A DNA stretch of 64,000 nucleotides from Desulforhopalus singaporensis (GCF_900104445.1 NZ_FNJI01000005.1:1-64000), one strand, 5' to 3'. Shown: positions 44,571 to 54,088, counted from the first letter of the stretch. Program-made: numbers and translations. Notes: generated by a model from the letters alone, not told the origin.

Positions 44571-44592
44571 ATTTATTGAACGGACAGTTAAT
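44571..44592. promoter_or_regulatory. TetR operator copy 1
   Basis: Read on the minus strand, the core is TTAACTGT-CCGT-TCAATAAA. It matches operator copy 2 at 18 of 22 positions. It lies 18 bp upstream of the -35 of the tetR promoter, fitting autoregulation. Confidence 0.75.
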
Positions 44593-44609
44593 AATTAGAA
44601 TTTAGCTTC

Positions 44610-44638
44610 TTGACAGGAAAAAATGGAAAGTGTAGCAT
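44610..44638 (+). promoter_or_regulatory. Predicted sigma-70 promoter of the TetR gene
   Basis: TTGACA at 44610-44615 and TAGCAT at 44633-44638 have an optimal 17-bp spacer, 48 bp before ATG 44686. Confidence 0.65.
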
Positions 44639-44685
44639 CAACCATAATCACATCACAGACAAGCGGGGAAATAAATTAATCAGTT

Positions 44686-45294
44686 ATGGCAGGCCGAAAG
44701 AACAGAAACGCGGAGTTGAGAATACCTGAGATACTTGAGGCGTACTATCGCGTTCTCATAGACGAAGGGCTTGAGGGGACGTCTATAAGCAAGATAGCCA
44801 AGAGTATCGATATTCATCCCAGTCTTATTCTTCATTATTTCCAGAATAAAGACAACCTGCGGGCGGCCCTTATCGAGCTGATAGTCAGTAAATTCAAATC
44901 TCGTCATCTGATTAATTTTGATCATATCGAAGATGATCAGGAGCGATTCGATGCGCTCATGGATATGATCTTCAGTTACGAATGGTCGCGAACGGTAGAT
45001 CCGGGGGTTCATTTTGGTTTCTATTACCAGAGCTTCAGGGATGAGCATGTCCACAAACTGTTTACGGACATGTTTGTATGGTTCAGGGATTTTCTTCATG
45101 ACCAGTTCGTTGATTTCAACAGGAAGGGTGTCATTCAGGTGAGTGACGAAGTAAAAGCCGCGGATTTTGTCTTGACCATGATGGAGGGACTGGAGTTTCA
45201 TGCCCATTTTCTCGCGGGGGACAATCCGTTTGAGGATTTTGCGCAAAGCTGCAAAAAAACGGCATATACCATTCTGAAGAATCGAGGGGTTTAG
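44686..45294 (+). CDS. TetR/AcrR-family regulator
   Basis: A 202-residue TetR-type regulator. The DNA-binding domain is residues ~10-55: IPEILEAYYRVLIDEGLEGTSISKIAKSIDIHPSLILHYFQNKDNL, with the TetR recognition helix. The helical ligand domain is aromatic-rich (FGFYYQSFRDEHVHKLFTDMFVWFRDFLHDQF). The gene stands directly upstream of, and in line with, the aminotransferase, with operator copy 1 before it and copies 2 and 3 after it. This arrangement strongly suggests that it controls itself and the aminotransferase. The ligand may be an amine or its aldehyde, but that is inference. There is no clear Shine-Dalgarno. The stop is TAG. Confidence 0.92.
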   Translation: MAGRKNRNAELRIPEILEAYYRVLIDEGLEGTSISKIAKSIDIHPSLILHYFQNKDNLRAALIELIVSKFKSRHLINFDHIEDDQERFDALMDMIFSYEWSRTVDPGVHFGFYYQSFRDEHVHKLFTDMFVWFRDFLHDQFVDFNRKGVIQVSDEVKAADFVLTMMEGLEFHAHFLAGDNPFEDFAQSCKKTAYTILKNRGV

Positions 45295-45344
45295 AGTCTG
45301 GAACTGTAGTCTGAATCTATAATCCAGATAGTGTTCAGGTTACT

Positions 45345-45366
45345 ATTAACTGAACATTCAATTAAT
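45345..45366. promoter_or_regulatory. TetR operator copy 2
   Basis: The core TTAACTGA-ACAT-TCAATTAA is a near-perfect inverted repeat (one mismatch between 8-bp arms), about 180 bp upstream of the aminotransferase start. Confidence 0.78.
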
Positions 45367-45411
45367 GTAGTGGCAGTCACCGAGGATGCAACGATAAGGC
45401 TGGGTAATAAA

Positions 45412-45433
45412 ATAAACTGAATAGTCAGTTAAT
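45412..45433. promoter_or_regulatory. TetR operator copy 3
   Basis: The core TAAACTGA-ATAG-TCAGTTAA has one mismatch between arms and 18 of 22 matches to copy 2. Its centre lies 67 bp from that of copy 2, suggesting cooperative occupation of the aminotransferase promoter region. Confidence 0.78.
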
Positions 45434-45547
45434 ATTGTTGACCGCCGACGGAGATCACCTTGTGGGGTTGAGGATACTGCCTGAGAGTGGCACCTGGAGC
45501 AAAACAGCATCCGGGGACCTGAATATTAGTAAAAGGAGACGTGTAAG

Positions 45548-46942
45548 ATGAATAAGCCTGTGGAAAACAAAAACTTTTCTGAAACCGCACCGTGTACACG
45601 AAATATTGACGAAGCGTTGCGTGAAGCCAGCAAAATGGTCAATCTCATCAAGACTCCAGAAGCTGATGTCAGCGATTCCGAACGCCAGTGGGTCGCCGAG
45701 TCGACATACCAGAATTTTGCAAATCATATAAACAAAGGTTTTCTGGAGTACAGGAAATCGGTGACCGAGACCAGTGATTTCGCCCTTACCGACTGGCAGG
45801 GCGAAGGGTCGATCCTGCGCGATGTCCTGGGTCGCGAATATATCGATATGCTCGGTGGGTTCGGGCTTTACTCCCCGGGGATTAGGCACCCTAAGATCGT
45901 TGCAGCGGCAAAAGCGCAGCTTGATCGCAGCCCGCAGTACAGCCAGGAAATGCTTGATCCCCTGCGCGCACACCTGGCAAAGGTTATCGCCAAGCTGACT
46001 CCGGGGGATATCCAGTACGGTTTTTTTGCCAACAGTGGTACCGAGGCTGTCGATGGAGCCATGAAACTGGCCAAGCTTTATACCGGAAAAAGCGGATTTA
46101 TCTCAACCCTCAAGGGGTTCCATGGAAAATCTCTCGGCGCGCTGTCTCTGCTGGGCAAGGCGGTCTACCGCCAGCCTCTTTTACCGCTGCTCAATAATGT
46201 CCACCAGGTTCCCTACGGAGATGCGGACGCAATTGAAGAGGCTCTGCGTTGCGCCAAGGAAGTAGGCAATGATATCGCCGGAGTGGTGGTTGAACCAATC
46301 CAGGGAGAAGCAGGCGCCATTGAGCCGCCCGACGACTACTGGCCTAGGTTGCGGGAGATCTGCGACAAGTACGAAGTGTTGCTGATCGCCGACGAAGTTC
46401 AGACAGGTTTTGGCCGTACCGGGAAAATCTTTGGTGTCGACCACTGGAATGTTACGCCGGACATCATGTGTTTTGGCAAGGCGCTCGGCGGCGGGGTCAT
46501 AGCCATGTCCGGTTTCTTTTCCACGGCAAAAATTTGGAAATGCATGGAACCGAATCCTTTTATGCATACCACCACCACAGGTGGAAATCCGGTGGCATGC
46601 GCCGCCGCCCTGGCAGCGGTCACTGTCCTGGTAGAGGAAGATCTGGCCGGACAGGCGGCAGAAAAAGGTGAATATATCAAGAAGAAGGTAAATGAACTGC
46701 AGCAGCGCTATCCTCAGATTCTCAACGGCATACGGGGAAGAGGTCTTCTGCTCGGCATGGAATTCCCGACTGATGAAATCGGCTATAAGGTGGCCTCGGG
46801 ACTTTTCAGTCGCGGAGTGCTGACCGCCGGTACCCTGACCAATGCTCAGACAATCAGAATAGAACCTGCTCTTACTATTTCGTATGAGTTGATCGACGAA
46901 ATGCTGAAACGGCTGGAAGACACATTCATCAGCCTCGGCTAA
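45548..46942 (+). CDS. patA: Putrescine aminotransferase-type class III transaminase
   Basis: A 464-residue class III PLP aminotransferase closely resembling E. coli putrescine aminotransferase along its whole length. Shared blocks are NKGFLEYRKSVT, GGFGLYSPGIRHPKIV, FFANSGTEAVDGAMKLAKLYTG, GFHGKSLGALS, LLIADEVQTGFGRTGK, FGKALGGGV (Schiff-base lysine) and NPFMHTTTTGGNPVACAAALA. The expected reaction moves an amino group from putrescine, or a related diamine, to 2-oxoglutarate. It yields 4-aminobutanal, which cyclises to 1-pyrroline. AAAGGAG precedes ATG 45548. It lies behind two TetR operators and 160 bases upstream of an aldehyde ferredoxin oxidoreductase that could take the aldehyde. Exact amine specificity is inferred. 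Confidence 0.88.
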   Translation: MNKPVENKNFSETAPCTRNIDEALREASKMVNLIKTPEADVSDSERQWVAESTYQNFANHINKGFLEYRKSVTETSDFALTDWQGEGSILRDVLGREYIDMLGGFGLYSPGIRHPKIVAAAKAQLDRSPQYSQEMLDPLRAHLAKVIAKLTPGDIQYGFFANSGTEAVDGAMKLAKLYTGKSGFISTLKGFHGKSLGALSLLGKAVYRQPLLPLLNNVHQVPYGDADAIEEALRCAKEVGNDIAGVVVEPIQGEAGAIEPPDDYWPRLREICDKYEVLLIADEVQTGFGRTGKIFGVDHWNVTPDIMCFGKALGGGVIAMSGFFSTAKIWKCMEPNPFMHTTTTGGNPVACAAALAAVTVLVEEDLAGQAAEKGEYIKKKVNELQQRYPQILNGIRGRGLLLGMEFPTDEIGYKVASGLFSRGVLTAGTLTNAQTIRIEPALTISYELIDEMLKRLEDTFISLG

Positions 46943-47102
46943 TGATGTGGTAGTTTGGTGACGGTGAGGAAGATGCCCCTCCCGGGATTTTTTCATAAAG
47001 CATCATGAATGATTTCGCTGCTGTTCATCCGTGGCCGGTTGGAGAGCAACGGGAAAAAGCAAGGGCATTTTCTTCATTATTTAACAAGACAGTGGAGGAA
47101 CT

Positions 47103-48833
47103 ATGAAATTTCTGAGGGTTGATATGACCGCTCAAACCGCTGAGTGGCAGGATGTTCCACAGGAATACGAGAAGTTGGGCGGCCGGGCACTTACCTCGCT
47201 TTTGGTTGACAGCGAGGTTTCGGCGACAGCAGACCCCTTGACCGGTGACAACAAACTTGTTTTTGCTCCGGGCTATTTCAGCGGTACAACGCTTGTGAAC
47301 AGCAGCAGACTATCGGTGGGGGCAAAGAGTCCGCTGACAGGCGGGATCAAGGAGAGCAATGTCGGGGGTACCGTTGCCTATTCCCTTGCACGACTCGGCG
47401 TCAAGGCGGTGGTGGTGGAAGGCCAGGCTGCCGATGGCAAGTATTTCTACCTGAATATTGAGAGCGACACTGCCGCATCACTCGTGCCCTGTGACCAGTT
47501 GAAAGGGATGCGTACCTATGCCTTGACACAAACACTGCACGGGGAACTCGGAACGGACAAAAGCGTTACCTGTATAGGGCCGGCCGGTGACCAGCAGCTG
47601 CTTTCTGCTTCCATTCAGTCAACCGACCTCGACGGCCGGCCATGCCGGGCCGCTGGCAGGGGTGGCTTGGGTGCTGTTATGGGCTCGAAGGGGTTGAAGG
47701 CTATTGTGGTTGATCGCAACGGCAAGAAACCGGTTCCGCTCGCTGATGACAAAAGGTTTAAAGATGCTGCCAGGGCTTACGCCAAGGATGTCAAAGCCGA
47801 TGAGTTCAGCGGTGAGATTCTCCCTGAACTGGGTACTGCGGTACTGGTCGAGCCCATTAACGCCGCAGGCGCGTTTCCGACCAGGAATGCCAGGCAGGGG
47901 CAGTTTGAAAACGTTGACAAGATCAGCGGCGAGGCCATCGCCAAGGTGATTAAGGAGCGGGGCGGAAAAAACAAGCACAAGGGATGTGCCCAGTGCATAG
48001 TCGACTGCTCCAACGAATTCGTTACCGCCGAAGGGGAATTTGTGACCTCGTCGCTAGAGTATGAGACAATATGGTCAATGGGCGGTATGATAGGTAACGA
48101 CGATATCGATGCAATCGCCAGGCTTGATTTTTTGTGCGACGATATAGGTCTTGATACCATGAATACCGGAGTCGCACTCGCCGTCGCGTTTGATGCCGGC
48201 TATGCCGAGTTTGGCGATGCCAAAAAGGCAATCAGCCTTGTCGAGCAGGTTGCCGAGGGAACGGAAATGGGTCGTCTGATCGGAAACGGGCCGCATGCGG
48301 TGGGTGAACATTTCAACCACGACCGGGTGCCCGCCGTGAAAAAACAGAGCATGGCCGCCTATGACCCGCGGGCCATCCAGGGGATGGCGGTGACTTATGC
48401 GACGACGCCCATGGGCGCCGACCACACTGCGGGATGGGTTGTCGACCAGAACCTGGAAGCCTTCGGCGGTACGGTTGACGCCAGGAGCGGTGAAGGTCAG
48501 GTGGAAATATCCCGGGCCACCCAGATTCACATGGCGGCGGTGGACAGTGTCGGTATTTGTGATTTCGCCCAGTCCGGGCTTGCCTCGGAAGAAGGTATAG
48601 GCAACGTCTATACCATGATGTCGGCAAAGTCGGGTGATGTTTTCGGTGAAGCCGAGTGGGCCGAGCTTGGCTCAACAGTACTAAGGACGGAGCTTGGTTT
48701 TAACAAACGGGCGGGTCTTACGGAAGAAGACTACCAGCTGCCGGAGATGTTCTACAAAGAGCCGCTGCCGCCATATAATGTTGTTGTCAAGGTCACCAGG
48801 GAACAGATGAACAGTACCTTTGAAGATTTGTGA
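47103..48833 (+). CDS. Tungsten-type aldehyde:ferredoxin oxidoreductase
   Basis: A 576-residue member of the AOR family, which oxidises aldehydes to carboxylates with a tungsten- or molybdenum-pterin and a 4Fe-4S cluster, reducing ferredoxin. The cluster cysteines are visible: CAQCIVDC around residues 295-302 (CxxCxxxC), with the fourth in VDSVGICDF near residue 486. This spacing matches characterised AORs. Other family segments are LGGRALTSLLV, PLTGGIKESNVGGTVAYSLARLG and AAGRGGLGAVMGSKGLKAIVV. AGGAAC lies before ATG 47103. It sits between an aminotransferase that makes an aldehyde and a MoaD-like gene 12 bases downstream, so the aminotransferase product is its likely substrate. Confidence 0.92.
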   Translation: MKFLRVDMTAQTAEWQDVPQEYEKLGGRALTSLLVDSEVSATADPLTGDNKLVFAPGYFSGTTLVNSSRLSVGAKSPLTGGIKESNVGGTVAYSLARLGVKAVVVEGQAADGKYFYLNIESDTAASLVPCDQLKGMRTYALTQTLHGELGTDKSVTCIGPAGDQQLLSASIQSTDLDGRPCRAAGRGGLGAVMGSKGLKAIVVDRNGKKPVPLADDKRFKDAARAYAKDVKADEFSGEILPELGTAVLVEPINAAGAFPTRNARQGQFENVDKISGEAIAKVIKERGGKNKHKGCAQCIVDCSNEFVTAEGEFVTSSLEYETIWSMGGMIGNDDIDAIARLDFLCDDIGLDTMNTGVALAVAFDAGYAEFGDAKKAISLVEQVAEGTEMGRLIGNGPHAVGEHFNHDRVPAVKKQSMAAYDPRAIQGMAVTYATTPMGADHTAGWVVDQNLEAFGGTVDARSGEGQVEISRATQIHMAAVDSVGICDFAQSGLASEEGIGNVYTMMSAKSGDVFGEAEWAELGSTVLRTELGFNKRAGLTEEDYQLPEMFYKEPLPPYNVVVKVTREQMNSTFEDL

Positions 48834-48845
48834 ATTTGAACTGAA

Positions 48846-49085
48846 ATGAAAGTACACCTGCGACTTCTTGGAACACTGCCGGACTACTATCCGGGTGATT
48901 ATCCGGAAACCGGCCTTGACCTGGACGTTCCCGCTGGCATCACGGTGGGTGAGCTCGCTGACCTGGTGCAAATGCCCCGGGAGCGCATTTCGATCGTCTC
49001 CGTCAACGGCTTTCTCGCCAAGGCGGACGACAAGGTGCCGGAAAACGGCGTGGTGAAGTTTCTGCAGAGCCTGCACGGCGGCTGA
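48846..49085 (+). CDS. MoaD/ThiS-family sulfur carrier
   Basis: A 79-residue ubiquitin-like protein. It has the beta-grasp pattern (MKVHLRLLGTLPDYYPG, GITVGELADLVQMP, ISIVSVNGFLAKADDKVPENGVVKFL) and ends in SLHGG, the C-terminal Gly-Gly that is adenylated and thiocarboxylated in MoaD. Genes of this type commonly follow AOR-family genes and are thought to serve pterin dithiolene synthesis for that enzyme. It begins 12 bases after the AOR stop, so it is translationally linked. It has no partner MoaE in the window. Confidence 0.9.
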   Translation: MKVHLRLLGTLPDYYPGDYPETGLDLDVPAGITVGELADLVQMPRERISIVSVNGFLAKADDKVPENGVVKFLQSLHGG

Positions 49086-49304
49086 TGGTGTTATCAGACC
49101 GTACTATTGCAGGGTCTATTTTAGGAGATGATATAGAGCGACAACAACATAGAGCGATACGGCAACGTCAAAAGACGTCAGGCTGGAACAGCACCTGTGA
49201 CACGATAAGGGGTGGCTGGTTCAGGTACAATTGCGGGTGCTGACCGTATCGTATTAAATTACATACGCAAACATTTTCCATTTCGTTTGTGCGGAGGATA
49301 TACA

Positions 49305-50807
49305 ATGAGTGAATCTGTAGGGATAAACGCTATGACTACCGATAGCGGTATAGGAAGAGGTCAACTCAGCAGGACCATCGTTGAGTACACCGTCTTGGCT
49401 GTTGCTTTTCTGATCATCACGGTCATGGTTCCCGACGATGAAGCGAGTCTGGGAATTTTTTCTGCACTTCCTTCTGTGTTTCTGCTTGCATTTATCTTTT
49501 ATACCAAAAGAATCCTCGAGGGTTTAACGCTGGCCTCGTTGCTGGCTTTTCTTATGGCCCACCAGACCGGATTTTTCGCTCCGATGAGTGAAACTTTAAG
49601 TGAGGTCCTCACCGATGGGGATACCCAGTGGCTCTTTATCGTGTGCGGTCTTATGGGAAGCATCATCGCCCTTATCGAAAGAGGCGGCGGGGCGGCAGCG
49701 TTCGGTGAATGGGTCGCAAAACGCGCCAAGACCAAAAAAAGTACGCTGCTGTGGACCTGGTTGCTTGGCGTGGTGATTTTTATCGACGACTACCTCAATT
49801 CACTGACCGTCGGCTCCTGTATGGCACCGATCACCGACAAACACAAGGTCTCAAGGGAACAGCTGGCATATATCGTCGATTCGACCGCGGCTCCTGTATG
49901 CGTTCTTATTCCTATCTCAACCTGGGCCGTATACATCGCCAGTCTGATCGAACAGGCCGGAGCGGCTCCTGAAGGCGAAGGCATAAAAATGTTTATCCAG
50001 ACCATTCCGTATAATATCTACGGCTGGGTCGCAGCGCTTATTGTTCCGCTGGTTATAGTCGGCATCGTGCCGATATTCGGACCGATGAAAAAAGCTGAGA
50101 AAAGAGCCTTTGAAGAAGGTATTCTCGCCCCTCCCGGGTCGGAGAAGATCGATATCCACAGCGGCGAGAAGACCAAAACGCCTGCCAAGCCGAGAATCTA
50201 CAATTTCTTCCTGCCTATCCTGGTGCTCATAGGATCAACCATCTATTTTGACATTGACATGCAGCTGGGTGTTCTGACCACCGTGGCGTTCATGTTTGTG
50301 TTCTTCATTCCCCAGGGGCTGATGGGACCTGAAGAATTCTTCGACACCTGCATCGTCGGCATCAAGCAGATGCTCTTCCCGCTGCTGATGGTGGTGCTGG
50401 CGCTCACTTTTGCCAACATTAACGAAAAGATAGGATTTCTGACCTACGTAATAGAGACGGCAAAAATGTATATGACTCCCGAGTTGCTGCCGTTCGTCGT
50501 TTTTGTGGTGCTTGGCATTACCGAGTTTATCATGGGGCTGAGTTGGGGAATGTACGCCATTGCCATTCCAATCGTGATCCCCCTTGCGGTTGCCATTGGT
50601 GCCAATCCGGTGGTTGCCATCGGTGCCGTCTGTTCAGCCGGTGTATGGGGAAGCCATATCTGTTTCTATTCCGACGCCACCATTCTCAGCTCTGCGGCGG
50701 CGGGATGCGACAACTACCGGCATGCGGTAACCCAGATGCCTTACGGGTTCCTTGGCGCAATAATTACCGGGATCCTTTTTCTGGTTGTAGGCTATATGGG
50801 GCTGTAA
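49305..50807 (+). CDS. NhaC-family Na+/H+ antiporter-like transporter
   Basis: A 500-residue membrane protein with about eleven to twelve helices and NhaC-family signatures: GVVIFIDDYLNSLTVGSCMAPITDKHKVSREQLAYIVDSTAAPVCVLIPISTW in the middle and AVCSAGVWGSHICFYSDATILSSAAAGCDNYRHAVTQMPY near the end. Members exchange Na+ with protons or with organic acids or amino acids. GGAGG at 49292-49296 selects ATG 49305. It closes the aminotransferase-AOR-MoaD cluster and precedes a strong terminator. It may therefore import the amine or export the amino acid product rather than serve pH balance; that is inference. Confidence 0.87.
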   Translation: MSESVGINAMTTDSGIGRGQLSRTIVEYTVLAVAFLIITVMVPDDEASLGIFSALPSVFLLAFIFYTKRILEGLTLASLLAFLMAHQTGFFAPMSETLSEVLTDGDTQWLFIVCGLMGSIIALIERGGGAAAFGEWVAKRAKTKKSTLLWTWLLGVVIFIDDYLNSLTVGSCMAPITDKHKVSREQLAYIVDSTAAPVCVLIPISTWAVYIASLIEQAGAAPEGEGIKMFIQTIPYNIYGWVAALIVPLVIVGIVPIFGPMKKAEKRAFEEGILAPPGSEKIDIHSGEKTKTPAKPRIYNFFLPILVLIGSTIYFDIDMQLGVLTTVAFMFVFFIPQGLMGPEEFFDTCIVGIKQMLFPLLMVVLALTFANINEKIGFLTYVIETAKMYMTPELLPFVVFVVLGITEFIMGLSWGMYAIAIPIVIPLAVAIGANPVVAIGAVCSAGVWGSHICFYSDATILSSAAAGCDNYRHAVTQMPYGFLGAIITGILFLVVGYMGL

Positions 50808-50831
50808 CGGAGGTCGCGGAAGATTTACCCG

Positions 50832-50877
50832 AAAACAAGGGGGGATGCGGTAAGTGCTGCATCCCCCCTTGTTTTTT
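50832..50877. terminator. Strong bidirectional terminator
   Basis: A 17-bp perfect stem, 50832-50848 with 50859-50875, containing GGGGGGATGC/GCATCCCCCC, is followed by a T-run on the plus strand and a shorter one on the minus strand. It separates the NhaC-type gene from the convergent sigma-54 activator gene. Confidence 0.93.
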
Positions 50878-50888
50878 GCACCATCGAC

Positions 50889-52634
50889 TCAGCTGATATT
50901 GTATTTTTGCAGTTTGCGCACCACGGAGGGTTGACTGACTCCAAGTTTTGCCGCCATTTCCCTGGTGGTCCTGAATTTTTTCCTGGCCTGTTTCAATAGC
51001 TGTTTTTCGAGTGTTTTCAGATTCCTGTTCAGGTTGAGGTCGTCTGTGTCGGGCAGGTGGTGTTGTACGGCGTTTTTCCCGGGGGGCGGTTCGTCGGTTA
51101 CGCTTGAAACAACGAAATCGTCAATGAGGTTAGAGTCGCTGAGTACGACGCCGTTTTCAATGATCGATTTGAGTTCACGTATGTTTCCCGGAAAAGAGTA
51201 TTTCTGGAGTCGTCGTATCGCCTGGGGACTTATGGTCTTATTGTATGAATACTTCTTGTTGAATTTATTGAGATAGAACCGCACGAGTCCGGAAACGTCG
51301 TCCACTCTCTCCCGCAACGGCGGAAGCTTGAGTACAAAACTGCTCAATCGGTAATAAAGATCCTCCCTGAACAGTTTTTTCTGCACATTCTCCTGCAGGT
51401 TCTGGTTGGTGGCGGCAATCACCGAACAGCTTACCTTGATAAATTCGGTCCCGCCTATTCTTCTTATTTCCTGATTGTCCAGGTACTTGAGGAGTTTTGT
51501 CTGGAGCAGCAGCGGCATATCGCCGATTTCGTCAAGGAACAGGGTTCCCCCCTGGGCAAGCTCGACAAGGCCGATTTTCCCCTTGTCCCTTGCTCCGGTG
51601 AAAGCGCCCTTCTCATAACCGAACAGCTCCGCCTCGAGCAGGTTTTCCGGCAGCGCCGCACAATTGATTTCCACAAAAGGTTTCTGTCCCCTGCTGCTGT
51701 TTTTGTGTATCATCCGGGCCAGCAGCCCCTTGCCGGTTCCCGACTCCCCGAGTACCAGAATATTCGAGGCACCGATATGGGAGAGTTTCAGGGCCATCTG
51801 GAGCAGCTGCCGCATATTGCTTGATTCGGCGATTATTGAATTTTTTTTCAGGGTGAACAGGGTCAGTTCGGAAAGCTCCTGCTGGTATTTCTCCCTGACC
51901 ATCTGGCTTCGCTCAAATTTCCGGCGCAGGGTGTTGAGTTCCGTCATGTCCCTCTCGTTGATAACGATAAGGGCGATATTGCCCTGTTCGTCGATTGACG
52001 GGGTCCCTGTGGAAAGGAGATATTTCTGGCTCTTGGCAATATACTGCATGACGGTTTCCCGCTGGCGGCTGGCCATAACCTTGGAGGTGACGGAGTGGTC
52101 GAAGACCATATCCATCTGCAGGTCAAAGACGGAGCGGCCGATAACATGGTCGGCCTCGATGCCGTTGAGGATCTCCGAGGCGCTATTGATGCTCAGGACA
52201 ATTCCATTGCCGTCGCAGACCCAGATCCCATCGGAGGAGGAATGGAAGATCGTCTCAAACTGCCGGTTCAGGTTCTGGTAGGAATCCGTTTTTTGCGCAG
52301 CAGTTTCAAAGGCGCTCAGTTTCTGGAAATTGCACACAGTGCCGATAAGTTTTTCACTTCTGAATATCGGCGTTATATTGACGATAATCTCGGAGACGCC
52401 TAAAGGACACTGGCGACCGTAAACCGGTTTTTTCCCCAGCAGGCAGTCATGGACAGCTCTGCCGACGGAGGGAATAATGGGCTCGATATCCTTTCCCACC
52501 AGGTCTTGGTCCGTTACATTGAGCAACTGTCTTGCTTTTTTGTTAAATATCTGGATGTGGCCGTTGCAGTCTGTGGCGATGACGCCGTTGCTGGTATTCT
52601 GGACAACATCTTCAAAAGTTATTTTCTCGTTCAT
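50889..52634 (-). CDS. PAS-sigma-54 transcriptional activator
   Basis: A 581-residue activator without a receiver domain. Two PAS domains occupy residues ~5-115 ([19 protein letters not shown]) and ~120-235 ([27 protein letters not shown]). The AAA+ domain has Walker [28 protein letters not shown] (sigma-54 contact), [11 protein letters not shown], and the R-finger region. The C-terminal TyrR/Fis-like helix-turn-helix is [24 protein letters not shown]. Such RocR-type proteins sense a small molecule through PAS and often control amino acid catabolism. It converges on the transporter gene and may govern part of that cluster, although I find no clear -24/-12 site there. Confidence 0.92.
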   Translation of the reverse strand: MNEKITFEDVVQNTSNGVIATDCNGHIQIFNKKARQLLNVTDQDLVGKDIEPIIPSVGRAVHDCLLGKKPVYGRQCPLGVSEIIVNITPIFRSEKLIGTVCNFQKLSAFETAAQKTDSYQNLNRQFETIFHSSSDGIWVCDGNGIVLSINSASEILNGIEADHVIGRSVFDLQMDMVFDHSVTSKVMASRQRETVMQYIAKSQKYLLSTGTPSIDEQGNIALIVINERDMTELNTLRRKFERSQMVREKYQQELSELTLFTLKKNSIIAESSNMRQLLQMALKLSHIGASNILVLGESGTGKGLLARMIHKNSSRGQKPFVEINCAALPENLLEAELFGYEKGAFTGARDKGKIGLVELAQGGTLFLDEIGDMPLLLQTKLLKYLDNQEIRRIGGTEFIKVSCSVIAATNQNLQENVQKKLFREDLYYRLSSFVLKLPPLRERVDDVSGLVRFYLNKFNKKYSYNKTISPQAIRRLQKYSFPGNIRELKSIIENGVVLSDSNLIDDFVVSSVTDEPPPGKNAVQHHLPDTDDLNLNRNLKTLEKQLLKQARKKFRTTREMAAKLGVSQPSVVRKLQKYNIS

Positions 52635-53062
52635 GTAAAACTGCTGGATCCTGCCAGCCTGGTGAAGGCGGTGGGACCACTGGTGATTTTTTGCTTAAAA
52701 TGGCTGCTGGCCCCGTCGGTTTCCGGCCGCAGCGCCGGTTGTATCCATGGGAGGGACATGCAAGCAATGAAACTTTTTCAGATTGATGTTCTATAATACC
52801 AGAAATACGGAAAATGAGGTCTGGAATATGAGAGAAAATGGGTATAATTCCAGCTGTCGCCACTATGGCTTTCGCCAACATGTTCCGCCATTGCCATCTG
52901 GTAAAAAACAGGACGCGGTTGGTGCTGTTGTTGGGCGTTGCCAGGTAACATCTTATAATTAAAGAGATAGTGTTTGCCAGCACTGTTAATATCGATTAGC
53001 TTTACCCCGACGTAACAGGTTGCACTGCAGTATGACAGATCGATCAGATACCGAAACTTTCC
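52635..53062. other. Intergenic region between divergent genes
   Basis: 428 bases separating the activator (minus) from the K+ channel (plus). No gene or strong symmetric site was found. Confidence 0.4.
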
Positions 53063-54085
53063 ATGAATAAAAGGCTTAAGAAAATAATCGAATTTCTCAA
53101 TAGAGAAAATCTGCTGACCCTGCTGCTGATAATTCTCGTCATCGTTTTATGCTCCAGCCTGGCCATCACCTATTTTGAACCGGACATCTCGTTTGTCAGC
53201 GGTATCTGGTGGTCCATTGTCACCCTGACCACTGTGGGGTATGGCGATATCTCTCCGACCTCCGGAGGAGGGCGCGCTGTTGCTGCCATCATAATGTTTT
53301 TCGGGATCGGGCTTTTGGGAATGTTGAGTGCGCAGCTGGCAACTGTCATGATAAGCAAGAGGATGAGTGAGAATAAAGGAATGGGAACTGTCAATCTGGA
53401 AGAACACGTGATTCTGTGTGAATGGAACCATCGGAGCAGCGCGGTACTCAAAGAGGTGCGGGCCGACAGGAAAACACGGAAGGTGCCGGTGGTGCTTATC
53501 GCCGATATCGATGAAAAGCCGGTGGATGATCCTCTGTTGATCTTTGTCCGGGGGACGGTAAATGAGGAGACCCTGGAAAAAGCACGGCTGAAAAACGCGG
53601 CAACCGTTGTGATTCTTGGAGACGATAATGTCGATCCCACCGCAAGGGATGCGAAAGTTGTGCTTACCACGCTGACAGTGGAATCGATAAATCCGGAAGT
53701 GTATACCATTGTCGAACTTGTGAACAAGGCAAACGAGCAGCACTGCCGGAGGGCGAGAGCCGATGAGATTATCGTCGGCAGCGAATTGAGCAGCCACCTG
53801 CTGGCGACTGCTGCAATAGATCATGGCATGTCCGCCATTGTCTCGGAGTTGCTCAGCACCCGTTACGGCAATGATCTGTTCTCTGTCGCCGCGCCGCGAA
53901 AATTCGTCGGCAGGAAATATCTTGAGGTGATGATCGCCTTGAAACAGGATCACCAGGCGACGCTGCTCGGTATCCAGAACAAGAAAGAAAACAGACTGCT
54001 GGCAAATCCGGAAATGGATTATGTCATCGCCGATGAAGATTATCTGGTGATGATCTCCCGGGACCGGTCGCTGCTGCCTTCGTAG
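53063..54085 (+). CDS. Two-helix potassium channel with RCK (TrkA-N/TrkA-C) domain
   Basis: A 340-residue channel of the MthK/Kch type. Helix 1 is at ~17-36 (LLTLLLIILVIVLCSSLAITYF). The pore helix and selectivity filter are TLTTVGYGD, and helix 2 is at ~72-95. The cytosolic RCK_N Rossmann-like domain (~112-235) has HVILCEWNHRSSAV and VILGDDNVDPTARDAKVV. The TrkA_C domain covers ~250-335. The nucleotide motif lacks the classic GxGxxG after the strand (CEWNHRSSAV instead), so ligand control may use Ca2+ or another ligand rather than NAD(H). It ends 4 bases from the convergent MttB-type gene. The stop is TAG. Confidence 0.9.
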   Translation: MNKRLKKIIEFLNRENLLTLLLIILVIVLCSSLAITYFEPDISFVSGIWWSIVTLTTVGYGDISPTSGGGRAVAAIIMFFGIGLLGMLSAQLATVMISKRMSENKGMGTVNLEEHVILCEWNHRSSAVLKEVRADRKTRKVPVVLIADIDEKPVDDPLLIFVRGTVNEETLEKARLKNAATVVILGDDNVDPTARDAKVVLTTLTVESINPEVYTIVELVNKANEQHCRRARADEIIVGSELSSHLLATAAIDHGMSAIVSELLSTRYGNDLFSVAAPRKFVGRKYLEVMIALKQDHQATLLGIQNKKENRLLANPEMDYVIADEDYLVMISRDRSLLPS

Positions 54086-54088
54086 CGG

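Larger units (their letters stand above)
43681..44685. other. 1-kb gap between divergent glutamate dehydrogenase and TetR genes
   Basis: No supportable gene. The left part (43.7-44.1 kb) has normal composition; the right part (44.4-44.65 kb) is strongly AT-rich. It contains two related palindromes (44185-44202 and 44356-44373), a TetR-type operator (44571-44592), a promoter (44610-44638), and a short hairpin around 44133-44154 (TAGCGC...GCGCTA). A small RNA could be hidden here. Confidence 0.5.
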
